Assembly (NCBI GenBank): GCA_031291475.1
Contig: JARLIY010000125.1
Coordinates: forward strand, 1-37,615
Direction: 5' to 3'
Length of the DNA: 37,615 bases
Source of the DNA: Xanthobacteraceae bacterium
GTDB taxonomy: Bacteria > Pseudomonadota > Alphaproteobacteria > Rhizobiales > Xanthobacteraceae
Shown here piece by piece: positions 7,702 to 16,982 of this stretch (positions are counted from its first letter, which is position 1; each line of letters opens with the position of its first letter). The notes beneath the pieces are model-generated. The model was not told where the DNA came from. It did not search any database and saw nothing but the letters and a program-made list of their open reading frames with translations. The position numbers and the translations under genes were made by a program.

Positions 7702-7773
7702 GACTAATCTCCATCCGTCAGGATTGGGTCCAAAATCCCACAGACAATCAATATAGGCGCGCAAAAGTTCCGT

Positions 7774-8865
7774 TCAATCAGGAAGTTTGACCTCCTCGAG
7801 CGGGAATAAATGGTTGAACACGACGAGGCCGACGATCGACAATGGCGCGGCGAGAAATGCGCCGACCAGACCCCATAGCCACGTCCAAAAAGCAAGCGAC
7901 AGAAAGATCAGGAGCGGATTGATCGTAATCCGCCGCCCGACGATCGTCGGCGTGATGAAATGTCCTTCGGTGGTGGTGAGCGCGATAAAGCCGATCGGCG
8001 CCAATAGCGCGTGCCCAAGTGACGGAAACGTCACCAGGCCGACGCCGAACAGCACGACCACCATGACGGCCGGTCCGACATAGGGCACGTAATTCAGCAA
8101 CGCGGCGCAAAGACCAAAAATCGCCGGATTGGGCAAACCCAGCAACCACGCGCCGAGCGCGACGATGACGCCCAGCACGGCATTGATGATCGTGACGACG
8201 AGGAGATAGCCGGTGAGGTTTTTCTCGATGTCGTTCATGATTTTGAGGAAACGCAGCTTCGCGTCGCGCTCCGCGAACAGCGAAACGAACCGGGCGCGCA
8301 ATTCGAACTGCCCGACCAGGAAGAAAATCAGCGTGCCGAAGAAAATCAGCAACTCGCCGGCCGCCGGCGTCACGAAGGCGACCACGGGGAGCACCACATT
8401 TGGCGCAGATGCGGCGGCGCTCGAGCCGCCGAACAAAGCAGTTTGCAGTTGGTGCGTCGCCGCCAGCGGTTGATCGAGGACGGCAAGCTTCTGCTTGACG
8501 CTTGTCCAAATCTCCGGCGCGCGCCCGATCAATTCGCTCACCGGGCCGGCCATGGCGGTGACTGCGAGACTCAATGCGCGGACGCAGCAGGCGGCTATGA
8601 AGAGCGCCGTGATTCACGGCGATACCCCGCGGCGCTTTCCGGCCTTGACCAACGGCGCCAGCGTCATGGCGATGACGGCGGCGGACGAGATCGGCAGCAG
8701 AAAGGCGCGGCCGACATAAAGGAATGCCCCGAACAGCAGGAGAAAAATGCCGACGGTCGCGGCGCGGCCGAGTGACGCCCATACCCCGCCGATTCACGCC
8801 GGCGGCTGCGGATCGCTGATGATGACCGCGCGATGGGCTTCGCGGCTGGGCCGGATATAGTCCAC
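7774..8865 (-). pseudogene. AI-2E family (PerM-like) transporter interrupted by two in-frame TGA codons
   Basis: One continuous frame of 364 codons runs from a probable GTG at 8865 (GAGG upstream) to the TGA at 7776-7774. It encodes a full-length AI-2E/PerM transporter: early hydrophobic helices (ATVGIFLLLFGAFLYVGRA), a soluble middle, then the family hallmarks LLNYVPYVGPAVMVVV, EGHFITPTIVGRR and FLSLAFWTWLWGLVGAFLAAP. The frame is broken by TGA at 8796-8794 (DPQPPA*IGGVWAS) and TGA at 8616-8614 (RRGVSP*ITALFIA), with coherent protein on both sides and no frameshift. Both could be Trp codons TGG changed to TGA. A start after the second stop could give about 266 residues, but it would lack the first helices. 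TGA is the normal stop of neighbouring genes, so recoding is unlikely. Confidence 0.8.
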
Positions 8866-8972
8866 TTGAATGTCCTCGCCCCGCAAATGTCCCTCCGCGT
8901 CAACGCAAGTTGCAGACGGAGTGTTCCCCGGAGCCCTTTGCGCCGCGCGGTGGGCTTGTTAGAAGGCGCGTC

Positions 8973-11900
8973 ATGAGCGACACGCCGGCGAAAGCGCGCG
9001 ATTACAGCGAAACGCTGTTTCTGCCCAAGACCGACTTCCCGATGCGGGCCGGTTTGCCGCAAAAAGAGCCGGAAATCCTCAAGCGCTGGCACGGCAGCGA
9101 TCTCTACGGCCGGTTGCGCGCCGCGGCGAAGGGGCGGCCGCGATTCGTCCTTCATGACGGTCCGCCTTACGCCAACGGCAACATCCATATCGGGCATGCG
9201 CTCAACAAAATCCTCAAGGACGTGGTGACGCGCAACCAGCAGATGCTCGGCTTCGACTCCAATTACGTGCCCGGCTGGGACTGTCACGGGCTGCCGATCG
9301 AGTGGAAGATCGAGGAAGAGAATTATCGGGCCAAGGGCAAGCCGAAGCCGGACTTGTCCGATCCGGTGGCGCTGGTGGAATTCCGCCAGGAGTGCCGGGC
9401 CTTCGCCGCGCACTGGATCGAGGTGCAGAGCGAGGAATTCGAGCGCCTCGGCGTCGTCGGCGATTGGGCGCATCCCTACACCACGATGGACTTTTACGCC
9501 GAAGCGCAAATCGCGCGCGAATTGATGAAGTTCGCGGCGAACGGCACGCTCTATCGCGGCAGCAAGCCGGTGATGTGGTCGGTGGTCGAGAAGACCGCAC
9601 TCGCGGAGGCGGAGGTCGAGTACGAGGACTACGTCAGCGATACGGTGTGGGTGAAGTTTCCGGTCGCGCGAACCGAACGTGTCGTGACCAGAGATCCTCA
9701 TTCGAACTTTACCGCGGCGTTGGACCTGAACGCCGTTCTCAAGAAATCGTCCGTCGTCATTTGGACTACGACGCCGTGGACCATTCCGGGCAACCGGGCG
9801 GTCAGCTTTTCGCCCAAGATCGGCTACGGGCTTTACGAGGTAACCGATACTCCCGACGGCAACTGGGCCAAGGTCGGCGAAAGATTCATCCTCGCCGAAA
9901 AACTCGCGGTAGATGTCTTAAGACAAGCGCGCGTGACTGCATTTAGGCAGCTGGGCACCATTCCGGCAGAAGTGCTCGGCGGCGTCACCTGCGCGCATCC
10001 GCTCAAGGGCTTCGCCGGCGACTACGATTTTCCCGTGCCGCTGCTCGCCGGCGATCATGTCACCGAGGACACCGGCACGGGATTTGTACATACCGCGCCG
10101 GGACACGGCCGCGAAGATTTCGACGTCTGGACCGCGAATGCGCGGGGGCTCGCCGAGCGCAGTATCAACACGACCATTCCTTATACCGTCGATGCCGACG
10201 GCCGTTTCACCGATCAGGCGCCGGGATTTGCCGGCAAGTGCGTGCTCACGGACAATGGCGAGAAGGGCGACGCCAACGATGCGGTCATCAAGGCCTTGAT
10301 CGAAGCCGGCATGCTGATTGCGCGCGGACGGCTCAAGCATCAATACCCGCATTCGTGGCGTTCGAAGAAGCCGGTAATTTTCCGCAACACGCCGCAATGG
10401 TTCATTGCCATGGATCAGCCCATTGCGCTGTTGAGCGGGAATGCTCAACACGGACTAACGCTGCGGCAACTGGCGGAGCAGGCGATCAAGGCAACGCGCT
10501 GGGTGCCCGAACAGGGCGAGAAGCGCATCACCGGCATGATCGAGAGCCGGCCTGACTGGGTGATCTCCCGCCAGCGGGCCTGGGGTGTGCCGATCGCGGT
10601 GTTCATCAAGGAGAAGTCGAACGGCTCGGTGGAGATTCTCAATGATCCCGAGGTCAATGTCCGCGTCATCGAGGCCTTCGAGGCGGAAGGGGCCGACGCC
10701 TGGTATCGCGTGGGCGCCCGCGAGCGCTTCCTCGGCAAACTCGCCAACGACGGCTGGCAGAAAGTCGACGACATCCTCGATGTCTGGTTCGATTCCGGTT
10801 CTACGCATGCGTTCGTGCTGGAAGACAAAGAACATTTCCCGGCGCTCACCGGCGTCCGGCGCAAGGCCGACGGCGGCGACGAGGCGGTGATGTATCTCGA
10901 AGGCTCCGACCAGCATCGCGGCTGGTTTCAGTCGTCGCTACTTGAATCCTGCGGCACCCGCGGCCGCGCGCCCTTCGACGTCGTGCTCACCCACGGCTTC
11001 GTGCTCGACGAGAACGGCCGCAAAATGTCGAAGTCGTTCGGTAACGTCACCGCGCCGCAGGACGTGATCAAACAATCGGGCGCCGACATCCTGCGGATGT
11101 GGGTGTGCGCCGCCGATTACGCCGACGATTTGCGCATCGGGCCGGAAATCCTAAAGACCACGGTGGAGACCTACCGCAAGCTGCGCAATACGTTGCGCTG
11201 GATGCTTGGCAACCTCGCGCATTGGCACGGAGAGGAGCGCGTGACGCAGGCGCAGATGCCGGATCTGGAACGGCTGATGCTGCATCGGCTCGCCGAGCTC
11301 GATGTGTTGGTGCGCGCGGCCTACGCCGATTTCGATTACAAACGCATCTTCGCCGCGCTCAATGCGTTTATGACCGTCGATCTCTCGCCGTTTTATTTCG
11401 ACATCCGCAAGGATGCCCTCTATTGCGATCCTTATTCCTCGGTGAGGCGGCGCGCCTGTCTCACCGTGCTCGATCACCTGTTCCGCTGCACGGTGACCTG
11501 GCTGGCGCCCATGCTGTGCTTTACCGCCGAGGAGGCCTGGCTCGCGCGCGATCCGGCTGCGCCGTCCGTTCACCTCGAATCACTCCCGGCTGTGCCGGTG
11601 GCGTGGCGTGACGATGCTTTGGCCGAGAAATGGCGGGAGCTGCGCAATTTGCGCCGGGTCGTCACCGGCGCGCTCGAACTCGAGCGGGCGGCAAAGCGCG
11701 TCGGTTCTTCGCTGGAAGCGGCGCCGATCGTCTATATCGCCAATTCGGAGCTGTTCGCGATCGCGACCGAAATCGATCTGGCTGAGTTGTGCATCACGTC
11801 GGGCGCCGTTCTGGTCGAAGGCGAAGGACCGCCGTCGGCATTCCGGCTTGCCGACGTGCCCGGCGTCGCCGTCGAGCCGCGCCTCGCGCAAGGCCGCAAA

Positions 11901-12020
11901 TGCGCCCGCTCGTGGAAGATTTCGCCTGCGGTCGGCTCCGATCCGCAATTTCCCGACGTGACACCGCGCGATGCGCAGGCGTTGCGCGAATGGGACGCCA
12001 TACGCAAGGCGGCGGAGTAG
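8973..12020 (+). CDS. ileS: Isoleucyl-tRNA synthetase
   Basis: 1015 residues, normal for the bacterial enzyme, which charges tRNA-Ile and edits misactivated valine. The class I signatures are HIGHALNK near residue 71 (after [12 protein letters not shown]) and KMSKSFGN near 683. The editing domain has [11 protein letters not shown] near 270 and the [14 protein letters not shown] loop near 370. The anticodon-binding helical domain starts near residue 750. The C-terminus keeps only one cysteine of the usual zinc finger ([12 protein letters not shown], then no CxxC). The start is ATG at 8973 with AGAAGG upstream. lspA follows after 7 bases, the classical pair. The divergent AI-2E-type pseudogene shares the 5' gap. 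Confidence 0.97.
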   Translation: MSDTPAKARDYSETLFLPKTDFPMRAGLPQKEPEILKRWHGSDLYGRLRAAAKGRPRFVLHDGPPYANGNIHIGHALNKILKDVVTRNQQMLGFDSNYVPGWDCHGLPIEWKIEEENYRAKGKPKPDLSDPVALVEFRQECRAFAAHWIEVQSEEFERLGVVGDWAHPYTTMDFYAEAQIARELMKFAANGTLYRGSKPVMWSVVEKTALAEAEVEYEDYVSDTVWVKFPVARTERVVTRDPHSNFTAALDLNAVLKKSSVVIWTTTPWTIPGNRAVSFSPKIGYGLYEVTDTPDGNWAKVGERFILAEKLAVDVLRQARVTAFRQLGTIPAEVLGGVTCAHPLKGFAGDYDFPVPLLAGDHVTEDTGTGFVHTAPGHGREDFDVWTANARGLAERSINTTIPYTVDADGRFTDQAPGFAGKCVLTDNGEKGDANDAVIKALIEAGMLIARGRLKHQYPHSWRSKKPVIFRNTPQWFIAMDQPIALLSGNAQHGLTLRQLAEQAIKATRWVPEQGEKRITGMIESRPDWVISRQRAWGVPIAVFIKEKSNGSVEILNDPEVNVRVIEAFEAEGADAWYRVGARERFLGKLANDGWQKVDDILDVWFDSGSTHAFVLEDKEHFPALTGVRRKADGGDEAVMYLEGSDQHRGWFQSSLLESCGTRGRAPFDVVLTHGFVLDENGRKMSKSFGNVTAPQDVIKQSGADILRMWVCAADYADDLRIGPEILKTTVETYRKLRNTLRWMLGNLAHWHGEERVTQAQMPDLERLMLHRLAELDVLVRAAYADFDYKRIFAALNAFMTVDLSPFYFDIRKDALYCDPYSSVRRRACLTVLDHLFRCTVTWLAPMLCFTAEEAWLARDPAAPSVHLESLPAVPVAWRDDALAEKWRELRNLRRVVTGALELERAAKRVGSSLEAAPIVYIANSELFAIATEIDLAELCITSGAVLVEGEGPPSAFRLADVPGVAVEPRLAQGRKCARSWKISPAVGSDPQFPDVTPRDAQALREWDAIRKAAE

Positions 12021-12027
12021 GGGCGGT

Positions 12028-12576
12028 ATGGCGGATGCGGCGGAGCGAAAGGCGGGCCGCTCCTATGTCTGGGGGCCATTAAGCGCGCTCGGCGTCGGCG
12101 TCGCCGTGATCACCGGCATCGTTGATCAGGGTTCGAAGCTCTGGCTTCTCGACGTGTTCGATCTCGCCGGGCGAGGGCGCGTGGCGCTCACCGCGTTTGT
12201 CGATCTTGTGGTCACCTGGAACACCGGCATCAGCTACGGGCTATTTCAGCAACAAGGGTTCGCCGGGTTCTTTGCGCTGCTCACATTCAAGACCGCGGCG
12301 GTTGTGTTTCTCTGGATTTGGCTCGCGCGCGCCTCTTCCCGGCTGACTGCGGCCGCGCTCGGGCTGATTATCGGCGGGGCGCTGGGCAACGCCATCGACC
12401 GGCTGCACTGGCCGGGCGTGATGGATTTCGTGCTGTTTCATATCGAAACTTCGGGCTTTAGCTTCCGTTGGTACGTCTTTAACCTTGCCGATCTGGCCAT
12501 TGTGGCCGGTGTCGTGGCTTTGCTGTACGATTCGCTCTGGGCCGGGACGCCGCAAAAGCGCCCTGATCCCGGATAA
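12028..12576 (+). CDS. lspA: Prolipoprotein signal peptidase (signal peptidase II)
   Basis: 182 residues. An inner-membrane aspartyl protease that removes signal peptides from diacylglyceryl prolipoproteins. Four membrane helices are visible. The family blocks are VDQGSKLW near residue 30, VTWNTGISYGLF near 60, GGALGNAIDRL near 115 with the first catalytic Asp, and FNLADLAI near 150 with the second. The start is ATG at 12028, with GGGGCGG just upstream, 7 bases after the ileS stop, so it is almost certainly read from the ileS message. A probable lipoprotein substrate lies at the right edge of the window (37375-37615). Confidence 0.96.
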   Translation: MADAAERKAGRSYVWGPLSALGVGVAVITGIVDQGSKLWLLDVFDLAGRGRVALTAFVDLVVTWNTGISYGLFQQQGFAGFFALLTFKTAAVVFLWIWLARASSRLTAAALGLIIGGALGNAIDRLHWPGVMDFVLFHIETSGFSFRWYVFNLADLAIVAGVVALLYDSLWAGTPQKRPDPG

Positions 12577-12624
12577 GACAGTTTGACGTTTGGGACGTGC
12601 CGTAGAGGCACCCCGGGTGAGGGT

Positions 12625-13368
12625 ATGCCGCAGGACCTTGGGACTGGCAGCAACGTCGGCCGCGTCGTTCCCGCGCGCGCACGCAATCTGCGCGCAACGG
12701 TGATGCGTGCCGCGCTCGGCGTAGCTTTGCTCGGTCTCGTCGCCGGCTTGAGCGCGTCCGCGCGCGCGGCCGATAACAACGACGACACGAATAACTCCGC
12801 CTGGTCGAAGTTCATGCAGACTTTGGGCCTGAGGAAGCCCGCCGACTCTCCCGACTCTGGCATCAACTATACGGAGCGCTCACCGCTGGTCGTGCCGCCC
12901 AATCGCGACTTGCCTCCGCCTGTGGCGGGAACGGCACCCCCGGCTCCGGACTGGCCGAAGGGGCCGGCCAAAACCGTCAAGCACGCCAAGGGCAAGCCCG
13001 CAGTCGTTCCCGCGACCGCCGTTCAGACTCCCAATCCGCCTTACGTGAAGAAGCCCTGGTACAATCCGGCCGGCTGGTTCGACAAAGAAGAATACGCCAA
13101 CTTTACCGGCGAACCCGTGCGCCAGGACCTGACCGACCCGCCCTCCGGCTATCGGATCCCATCGCCCGATCAGCCTTATGGCATCAACCCGGACAAGAAG
13201 CCGGGCAGCCGGCCGACGATGGCCAACCCAACGGGCCAAGCGGGACAGACCGCTGCGACGGCGCAGACGGGCCAAGCCGTTCCGGCAGCCCAGACGGGTC
13301 AGACCGCTCCGACAGCTCCGACCGCTCCCACCGTCCAGACGGGCCCGAATGGCCAACCCGGGAAATAG
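12625..13368 (+). CDS. Secreted proline-rich protein of unknown function
   Basis: 247 residues from ATG at 12625. A second possible start, ATG at 12703, would put a textbook signal peptide at the N-terminus (MRAALGVALLGLVAGLSASA, cut after ARA). The mature part has a conserved-looking block, INYTERSPLVVPPNRDLPPP, then WYNPAGWFDKEEYANF and DLTDPPSGYRIPSP. It ends in a low-complexity tail of QTGQ/TAPTAP repeats. There are no cysteines or known catalytic motifs. It sits between lspA and the M16 peptidase pair, and I believe a gene of this kind occupies the same place in related Hyphomicrobiales. A periplasmic or envelope-linked structural role is inference. Confidence 0.75.
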   Translation: MPQDLGTGSNVGRVVPARARNLRATVMRAALGVALLGLVAGLSASARAADNNDDTNNSAWSKFMQTLGLRKPADSPDSGINYTERSPLVVPPNRDLPPPVAGTAPPAPDWPKGPAKTVKHAKGKPAVVPATAVQTPNPPYVKKPWYNPAGWFDKEEYANFTGEPVRQDLTDPPSGYRIPSPDQPYGINPDKKPGSRPTMANPTGQAGQTAATAQTGQAVPAAQTGQTAPTAPTAPTVQTGPNGQPGK

Positions 13369-13436
13369 CCGCGGCGGCGCGGTTTGCCGACCGCGTGCGT
13401 AACAGCGTTTTCGCTCATTTTCCGGAGGCTTGATCC

Positions 13437-14783
13437 GTGTCGAAAATCCCCTTGGCTCTGCTTGCGTTGGTGGCCTCGGCGGCCCTTTGCGCAGCCGCGG
13501 CCGGCCCCATTGTGACGCACTATACGCTGGTGAATGGTCTTGAGCTCGTCGTCATTCCGGACCATCGCGCCGCGGTGGTCACGCACATGATCTGGTACAA
13601 AGTCGGTGCCGCCGACGAGACGCCGGGGAAATCCGGCCTGGCGCACTTCCTCGAACACCTGATGTTCAAAGGCACCGCGCGCAACCCCGGCGGCCGATTT
13701 TCCGAGACCGTCGGCACCATCGGCGGGCAGAACGCCTTCACCACTAGCGACTACACCGGATACTTCCAGCGCGTTCCACGCGACCGTCTCAAGGAGATGA
13801 TGGCGTTCGAAGCCGACCGCATCACCGGGCTCGTGCTTACCGACGCGGTGGTGCGTCCCGAGCTCAACGTCGTGCTTGAAGAACAGAATATGCGGGTCGC
13901 CAACAATCCAAACGGCCGGCTCGCCGAGCAAATGGATGCGGCGCTCTATCTCAACCATCCCTACGGCCGGCCGGTGATCGGCTGGCGGCCGGAGATCGAG
14001 AGGCTCGATCGCGACGATGCGCTGGCATTCTACCGGCGTTTCTACACGCCAAATAACGCCGTCGTCGTCGTCGCCGGCGACGTCGATCCGGCGGAAGTTA
14101 AAGCCGACGCTGAAGAGACTTACGGCAAGGTCGGGCCGCGCACCGAAATTGAGCCGCGCCGGCGGCCGCAAGAACCGCCGCAGGAGGCGCCGCGCACGGT
14201 GACGCTCGCCGACGCCAGAGTCGAGCAGCCGAGCGTCAACCGCTATTATCTCGTGCCTTCGCGCACGACCGCCAAAATCGGCGAGAGCCAGGCGCTGGAA
14301 GTGCTGGCGCATATCCTCGGCAGCGGCGTAAACAGCCGGCTCTACCGCGCGCTGGTCGTCGAGCAAAACGTGGCGCTCAACGCCGGCGCCTACTATTCGG
14401 GCACGGCGCTGGATTACGGCAAATTCGGCGTCTACGGCGCGCCGAAACTGGGAAAAACCCTGCACGATGTCGAGGCGGCGATCGATGCGGTGCTCGCCGA
14501 TATCAGTGAGCACGGCGTCACCGCCGATGAACTCGATTCCGCCAAGAACCGGCTGATCGCAGACGCCGTGTATGCGCAGGACAACCAGGTGACGCTGGCG
14601 CGCTGGTACGGCGCGGCGCTGGCGACCGGCGAGACCGTCGACATGGTGCGCGACTGGCCCGAGGAAATCCGCGCCGTTACCGCCGATGCGGTGCTCGACG
14701 CGGCCCGGACCTGGCTCAATCTCGGGGCGTCGGTCACCGGCTATCTGGTGAATAGCCTGCATTCGCAAGAGAAGCATTCGTGA
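13437..14783 (+). CDS. M16 family zinc peptidase, catalytic subunit
   Basis: 448 residues. The inverted zinc motif HxxEH is present as HFLEHLMFKGT near residue 70, with the third ligand glutamate expected in NVVLEEQNMR near 150, so this chain should be catalytically active. A signal peptide (KIPLALLALVASAALCAAAA) sends it to the periplasm. The start is GTG at 13437, with CCGGAGG placed correctly upstream. The second M16 gene overlaps its stop by four bases (GTGA), so the two are translationally coupled and probably form a heterodimer, as in other bacterial M16 pairs. The likely job is degradation of peptides in the periplasm. Confidence 0.92.
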   Translation: MSKIPLALLALVASAALCAAAAGPIVTHYTLVNGLELVVIPDHRAAVVTHMIWYKVGAADETPGKSGLAHFLEHLMFKGTARNPGGRFSETVGTIGGQNAFTTSDYTGYFQRVPRDRLKEMMAFEADRITGLVLTDAVVRPELNVVLEEQNMRVANNPNGRLAEQMDAALYLNHPYGRPVIGWRPEIERLDRDDALAFYRRFYTPNNAVVVVAGDVDPAEVKADAEETYGKVGPRTEIEPRRRPQEPPQEAPRTVTLADARVEQPSVNRYYLVPSRTTAKIGESQALEVLAHILGSGVNSRLYRALVVEQNVALNAGAYYSGTALDYGKFGVYGAPKLGKTLHDVEAAIDAVLADISEHGVTADELDSAKNRLIADAVYAQDNQVTLARWYGAALATGETVDMVRDWPEEIRAVTADAVLDAARTWLNLGASVTGYLVNSLHSQEKHS

Positions 14784-16132
14784 GCGGACTTGCCCTGAGG
14801 TTATCCCGTTGCCTCTTGCGCCGCGCGGCGATCGCTGTCGCGGCGCTCGCGGTTTTCGCCGCGCCCGCGTCGGCCACGACGATCGAGCGCGTGGTAAGCG
14901 ATGGCGGCATCGAAGCCTGGCTGGTTCACGAACCGGCGGTGCCGTTGATCGCTGTCGACTTCGCCTTTGTCGGCGGCGCCGTGCAGGATCCCCCCGGTAA
15001 GGCGGGCACCGCGAACCTTGTCGCGGCTCTGCTCGACGAAGGCGTCGGCGATATCGACTCCAAGACGTTTCACGCCCGCCTCGAGCGCAAGGCGATCGAG
15101 CTCGGCTTTTCGGCCGAACGCGACACGCTGCGCGGCACGTTGCGCACTCTGACCGAGAATCGCGACGAGGCATTCGAGGATCTGCGTCTTGCGCTGGTTT
15201 TGCCGCGCTTCGATCCGATCGATGTCGAGATCAACCGCGCGCAGATCGTGTCGGCGCTGCGGCGCGCGACGACCAGCCCGACTGAGATCGCCAATCTCCG
15301 CTGGTGGCAGGCCGCATTCGTCGATCATCCCTATGGCCGCCCGGTCGACGGCACGCTGGAATCGGTGCCGACCATCACCATCGACGATCTCAAAGGCTAC
15401 ACGCACCGGGTCTTGGCGCTCGCCAACCTGAAAGTCGCCGTCGTCGGTGACATCGACGCGGAGACGGTAAAGAAGATGCTCGACCGCGTCTTCGGTGGGC
15501 TGCCCGCGCAGCCGGAAATGACGCCGATTGCAGCCGTCGCGCCACAGGGCCTCGGGCAGCGTATCGTCGTCAAACTCGACGTGCCGCAAGCTGTAGTGAC
15601 GTTCGGCGGTCCCGGTATCGCCCGCAAAGATCCGGATTTCATGGCCGCCTATCTTGTCAATCATGTCCTCGGCGGTGGCGCGTTCTCCTCACGGCTGTAC
15701 CAGGAGGTACGTGAGAAGCGCGGTCTTGCCTATTCGGTCTCCGACAGCTTGATCTGGCTCAAACACACCGCGGTGTTCCTCGGCGGTACTGCCACGCGCG
15801 CCGACCGCACCGGGGAAACGCTGCTCGTCATCGAAAAGGAAATCCACCGGCTTGCCGAGGATGGTCCGACCGCGGACGAACTCGCCAAGGCCAAGACCTA
15901 TCTCAACGGCTCGTTCGCACTCAATCTCGATACTTCGAGCAAGATCGCGGCGCTCTTGGTGCAATTGCAGCTCGACGATCTCGGCATTGATTACTTCGCG
16001 CAGCGGCCGCAGATGATTAACGCCGTGACCCTTGACGATGCCAAGCGTGTGGCCAAGCGGCTCCTCGGCAGCGGGCTTCTGGTCACCATCGCAGGCCGGC
16101 CCGAAGGACTTGTTTCGACGACCGCCGACTGA
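14780..16132 (+). CDS. M16 family peptidase, non-catalytic partner subunit
   Basis: 450 residues with an N-terminal signal peptide (AAIAVAALAVFAAPASA). At the place of the zinc motif it reads GTANLVAALLDEGVGD, so HxxEH is absent. It keeps the C-terminal block FSSRLYQEVREKRGLAYSVS, whose Arg/Tyr pair binds the substrate C-terminus in M16 partner subunits. This fits the well-known active/inactive M16 pair in which the second chain helps close the chamber. The start is GTG at 14780, overlapping the upstream stop. An inverted repeat covers its own stop codon (16127-16154). Confidence 0.92.
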   Translation: MSGLALRLSRCLLRRAAIAVAALAVFAAPASATTIERVVSDGGIEAWLVHEPAVPLIAVDFAFVGGAVQDPPGKAGTANLVAALLDEGVGDIDSKTFHARLERKAIELGFSAERDTLRGTLRTLTENRDEAFEDLRLALVLPRFDPIDVEINRAQIVSALRRATTSPTEIANLRWWQAAFVDHPYGRPVDGTLESVPTITIDDLKGYTHRVLALANLKVAVVGDIDAETVKKMLDRVFGGLPAQPEMTPIAAVAPQGLGQRIVVKLDVPQAVVTFGGPGIARKDPDFMAAYLVNHVLGGGAFSSRLYQEVREKRGLAYSVSDSLIWLKHTAVFLGGTATRADRTGETLLVIEKEIHRLAEDGPTADELAKAKTYLNGSFALNLDTSSKIAALLVQLQLDDLGIDYFAQRPQMINAVTLDDAKRVAKRLLGSGLLVTIAGRPEGLVSTTAD

Positions 16133-16154
16133 ATTTGCGCAAATTTTCAGTCGC
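16127..16154. terminator. Inverted repeat across the stop codon of the second M16 gene
   Basis: CGACTGAATTTGC is followed directly by its near-complement GCAAATTTTCAGTCG; the right arm has two extra bases. The inner 14 bases (16132-16145) form a perfect palindrome. The M16 stop TGA lies inside the left arm. There is almost no loop and no T-run, so this is either a weak terminator or attenuator or a protein-binding palindrome between the M16 pair and arfB. Confidence 0.45.
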
Positions 16155-16192
16155 GCATTTCGCTCGCGCTCGATCCGGGCTACGCTCCAGTC

Positions 16193-16615
16193 ATGATCCG
16201 TGTGGCTCCCCATATCAACATTGACGAGCGTGAGATCGAAGAAACTTTCGTGCGCGCTTCCGGGCCCGGCGGGCAAAACGTCAACAAGCTTTCGACCGCA
16301 GCCCAGCTTCGTTTCGACGTGCGCGGATCGCGGTCCTTGCCGGCCGAGGTGCGCGACCGCCTCGAGCGTCTCGCCGGTTCCCGGCTCACCCGCGACGGGG
16401 TGCTGGTCATCATCGCGCAACGCCACCGCACCCAAGCCCGCAACCGCCAGGATGCGCTCGACCGCCTTCTCGAGCTGATCCGCCGTGCCGCAGTGGCGCC
16501 GCGTCTGCGGCGTCCGACCCGGCCGACCAAGGCGTCGCGCGAGCGCCGCGTGCAATCAAAGAAACATCGCGCAGGCCTCAAGCGGCTGCGCCGCGCCGGC
16601 CCGCCGTTCGACTGA
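16193..16615 (+). CDS. arfB: Alternative ribosome-rescue factor / peptidyl-tRNA hydrolase ArfB
   Basis: 140 residues, the usual ArfB/YaeJ length. The release-factor-like catalytic loop GPGGQNVNKLSTA (GGQ motif) lies near residue 25. The C-terminus is the expected flexible basic tail (TKASRERRVQSKKHRAGLKR), which enters the empty mRNA channel of stalled ribosomes. It hydrolyses peptidyl-tRNA on ribosomes lacking a stop codon. The start is ATG at 16193. It follows the M16 pair by 60 bases and may be read with it or from its own promoter. Confidence 0.93.
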   Translation: MIRVAPHINIDEREIEETFVRASGPGGQNVNKLSTAAQLRFDVRGSRSLPAEVRDRLERLAGSRLTRDGVLVIIAQRHRTQARNRQDALDRLLELIRRAAVAPRLRRPTRPTKASRERRVQSKKHRAGLKRLRRAGPPFD

Positions 16616-16724
16616 CATTATTATTTATTTTTTACCCGCTGGACACCGACCGGCGAGCGCGAAAACGTGCGCCCTCGCGCTCGTCGCCGAATGACGAGAC
16701 GACGATACATCCGGGCGATTCTGC

Positions 16725-16765
16725 GATTTGTGAATCAATTTTGTGACGCCACAAATCAATTTTGT
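16725..16765. promoter_or_regulatory. Nested dyad and 12-bp direct repeats upstream of the patatin gene
   Basis: The gap 16616-16982 has no gene I can support. Inside it, AATCAATTTTGT occurs twice (16733-16744 and 16754-16765), exactly 21 bases apart, which is two DNA turns. TTTGTG-ACGC-CACAAA (16740-16755) is a perfect dyad, and GATTTGTG (16725-16732) pairs with CACAAATC (16750-16757). The block is A/T-rich compared with its surroundings. The combination suggests an operator for a dimeric regulator, about 220 bases before the patatin start. No -10/-35 pair could be assigned with confidence, and no matching regulator gene is nearby. Confidence 0.5.
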
Positions 16766-16982
16766 TGTGAAGCGATCAAATGTCCGTATCGCGTTAACAA
16801 AGCTTGCGCGGTTGCGGCGGCATGACTAGGTCCATGCAGGTGATGGCACCATCGCGATTGCTGGCACAAAGCCGAGGTCAGCGATTCTATGGATAATCAG
16901 GCAAAACTTCGGCGAACGTGGCGCTCAACCGGGAATAATGTCTCGTCCCGATTCGATGCGCCGACAGTGAAGGAGAATGGAA

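Noticed and set aside
7778..8797. Long Arg/His-rich frame in another phase across the AI-2E-type gene
   Set aside because: Its composition is that of an out-of-frame shadow; the other frame has clear membrane helices and AI-2E family motifs.
7774..8865. TGA read as tryptophan or selenocysteine in the AI-2E-type gene
   Set aside because: Many neighbouring genes end in TGA, no SECIS-like hairpin was seen after the stops, and a second transporter is broken by TAG, so decay is simpler.
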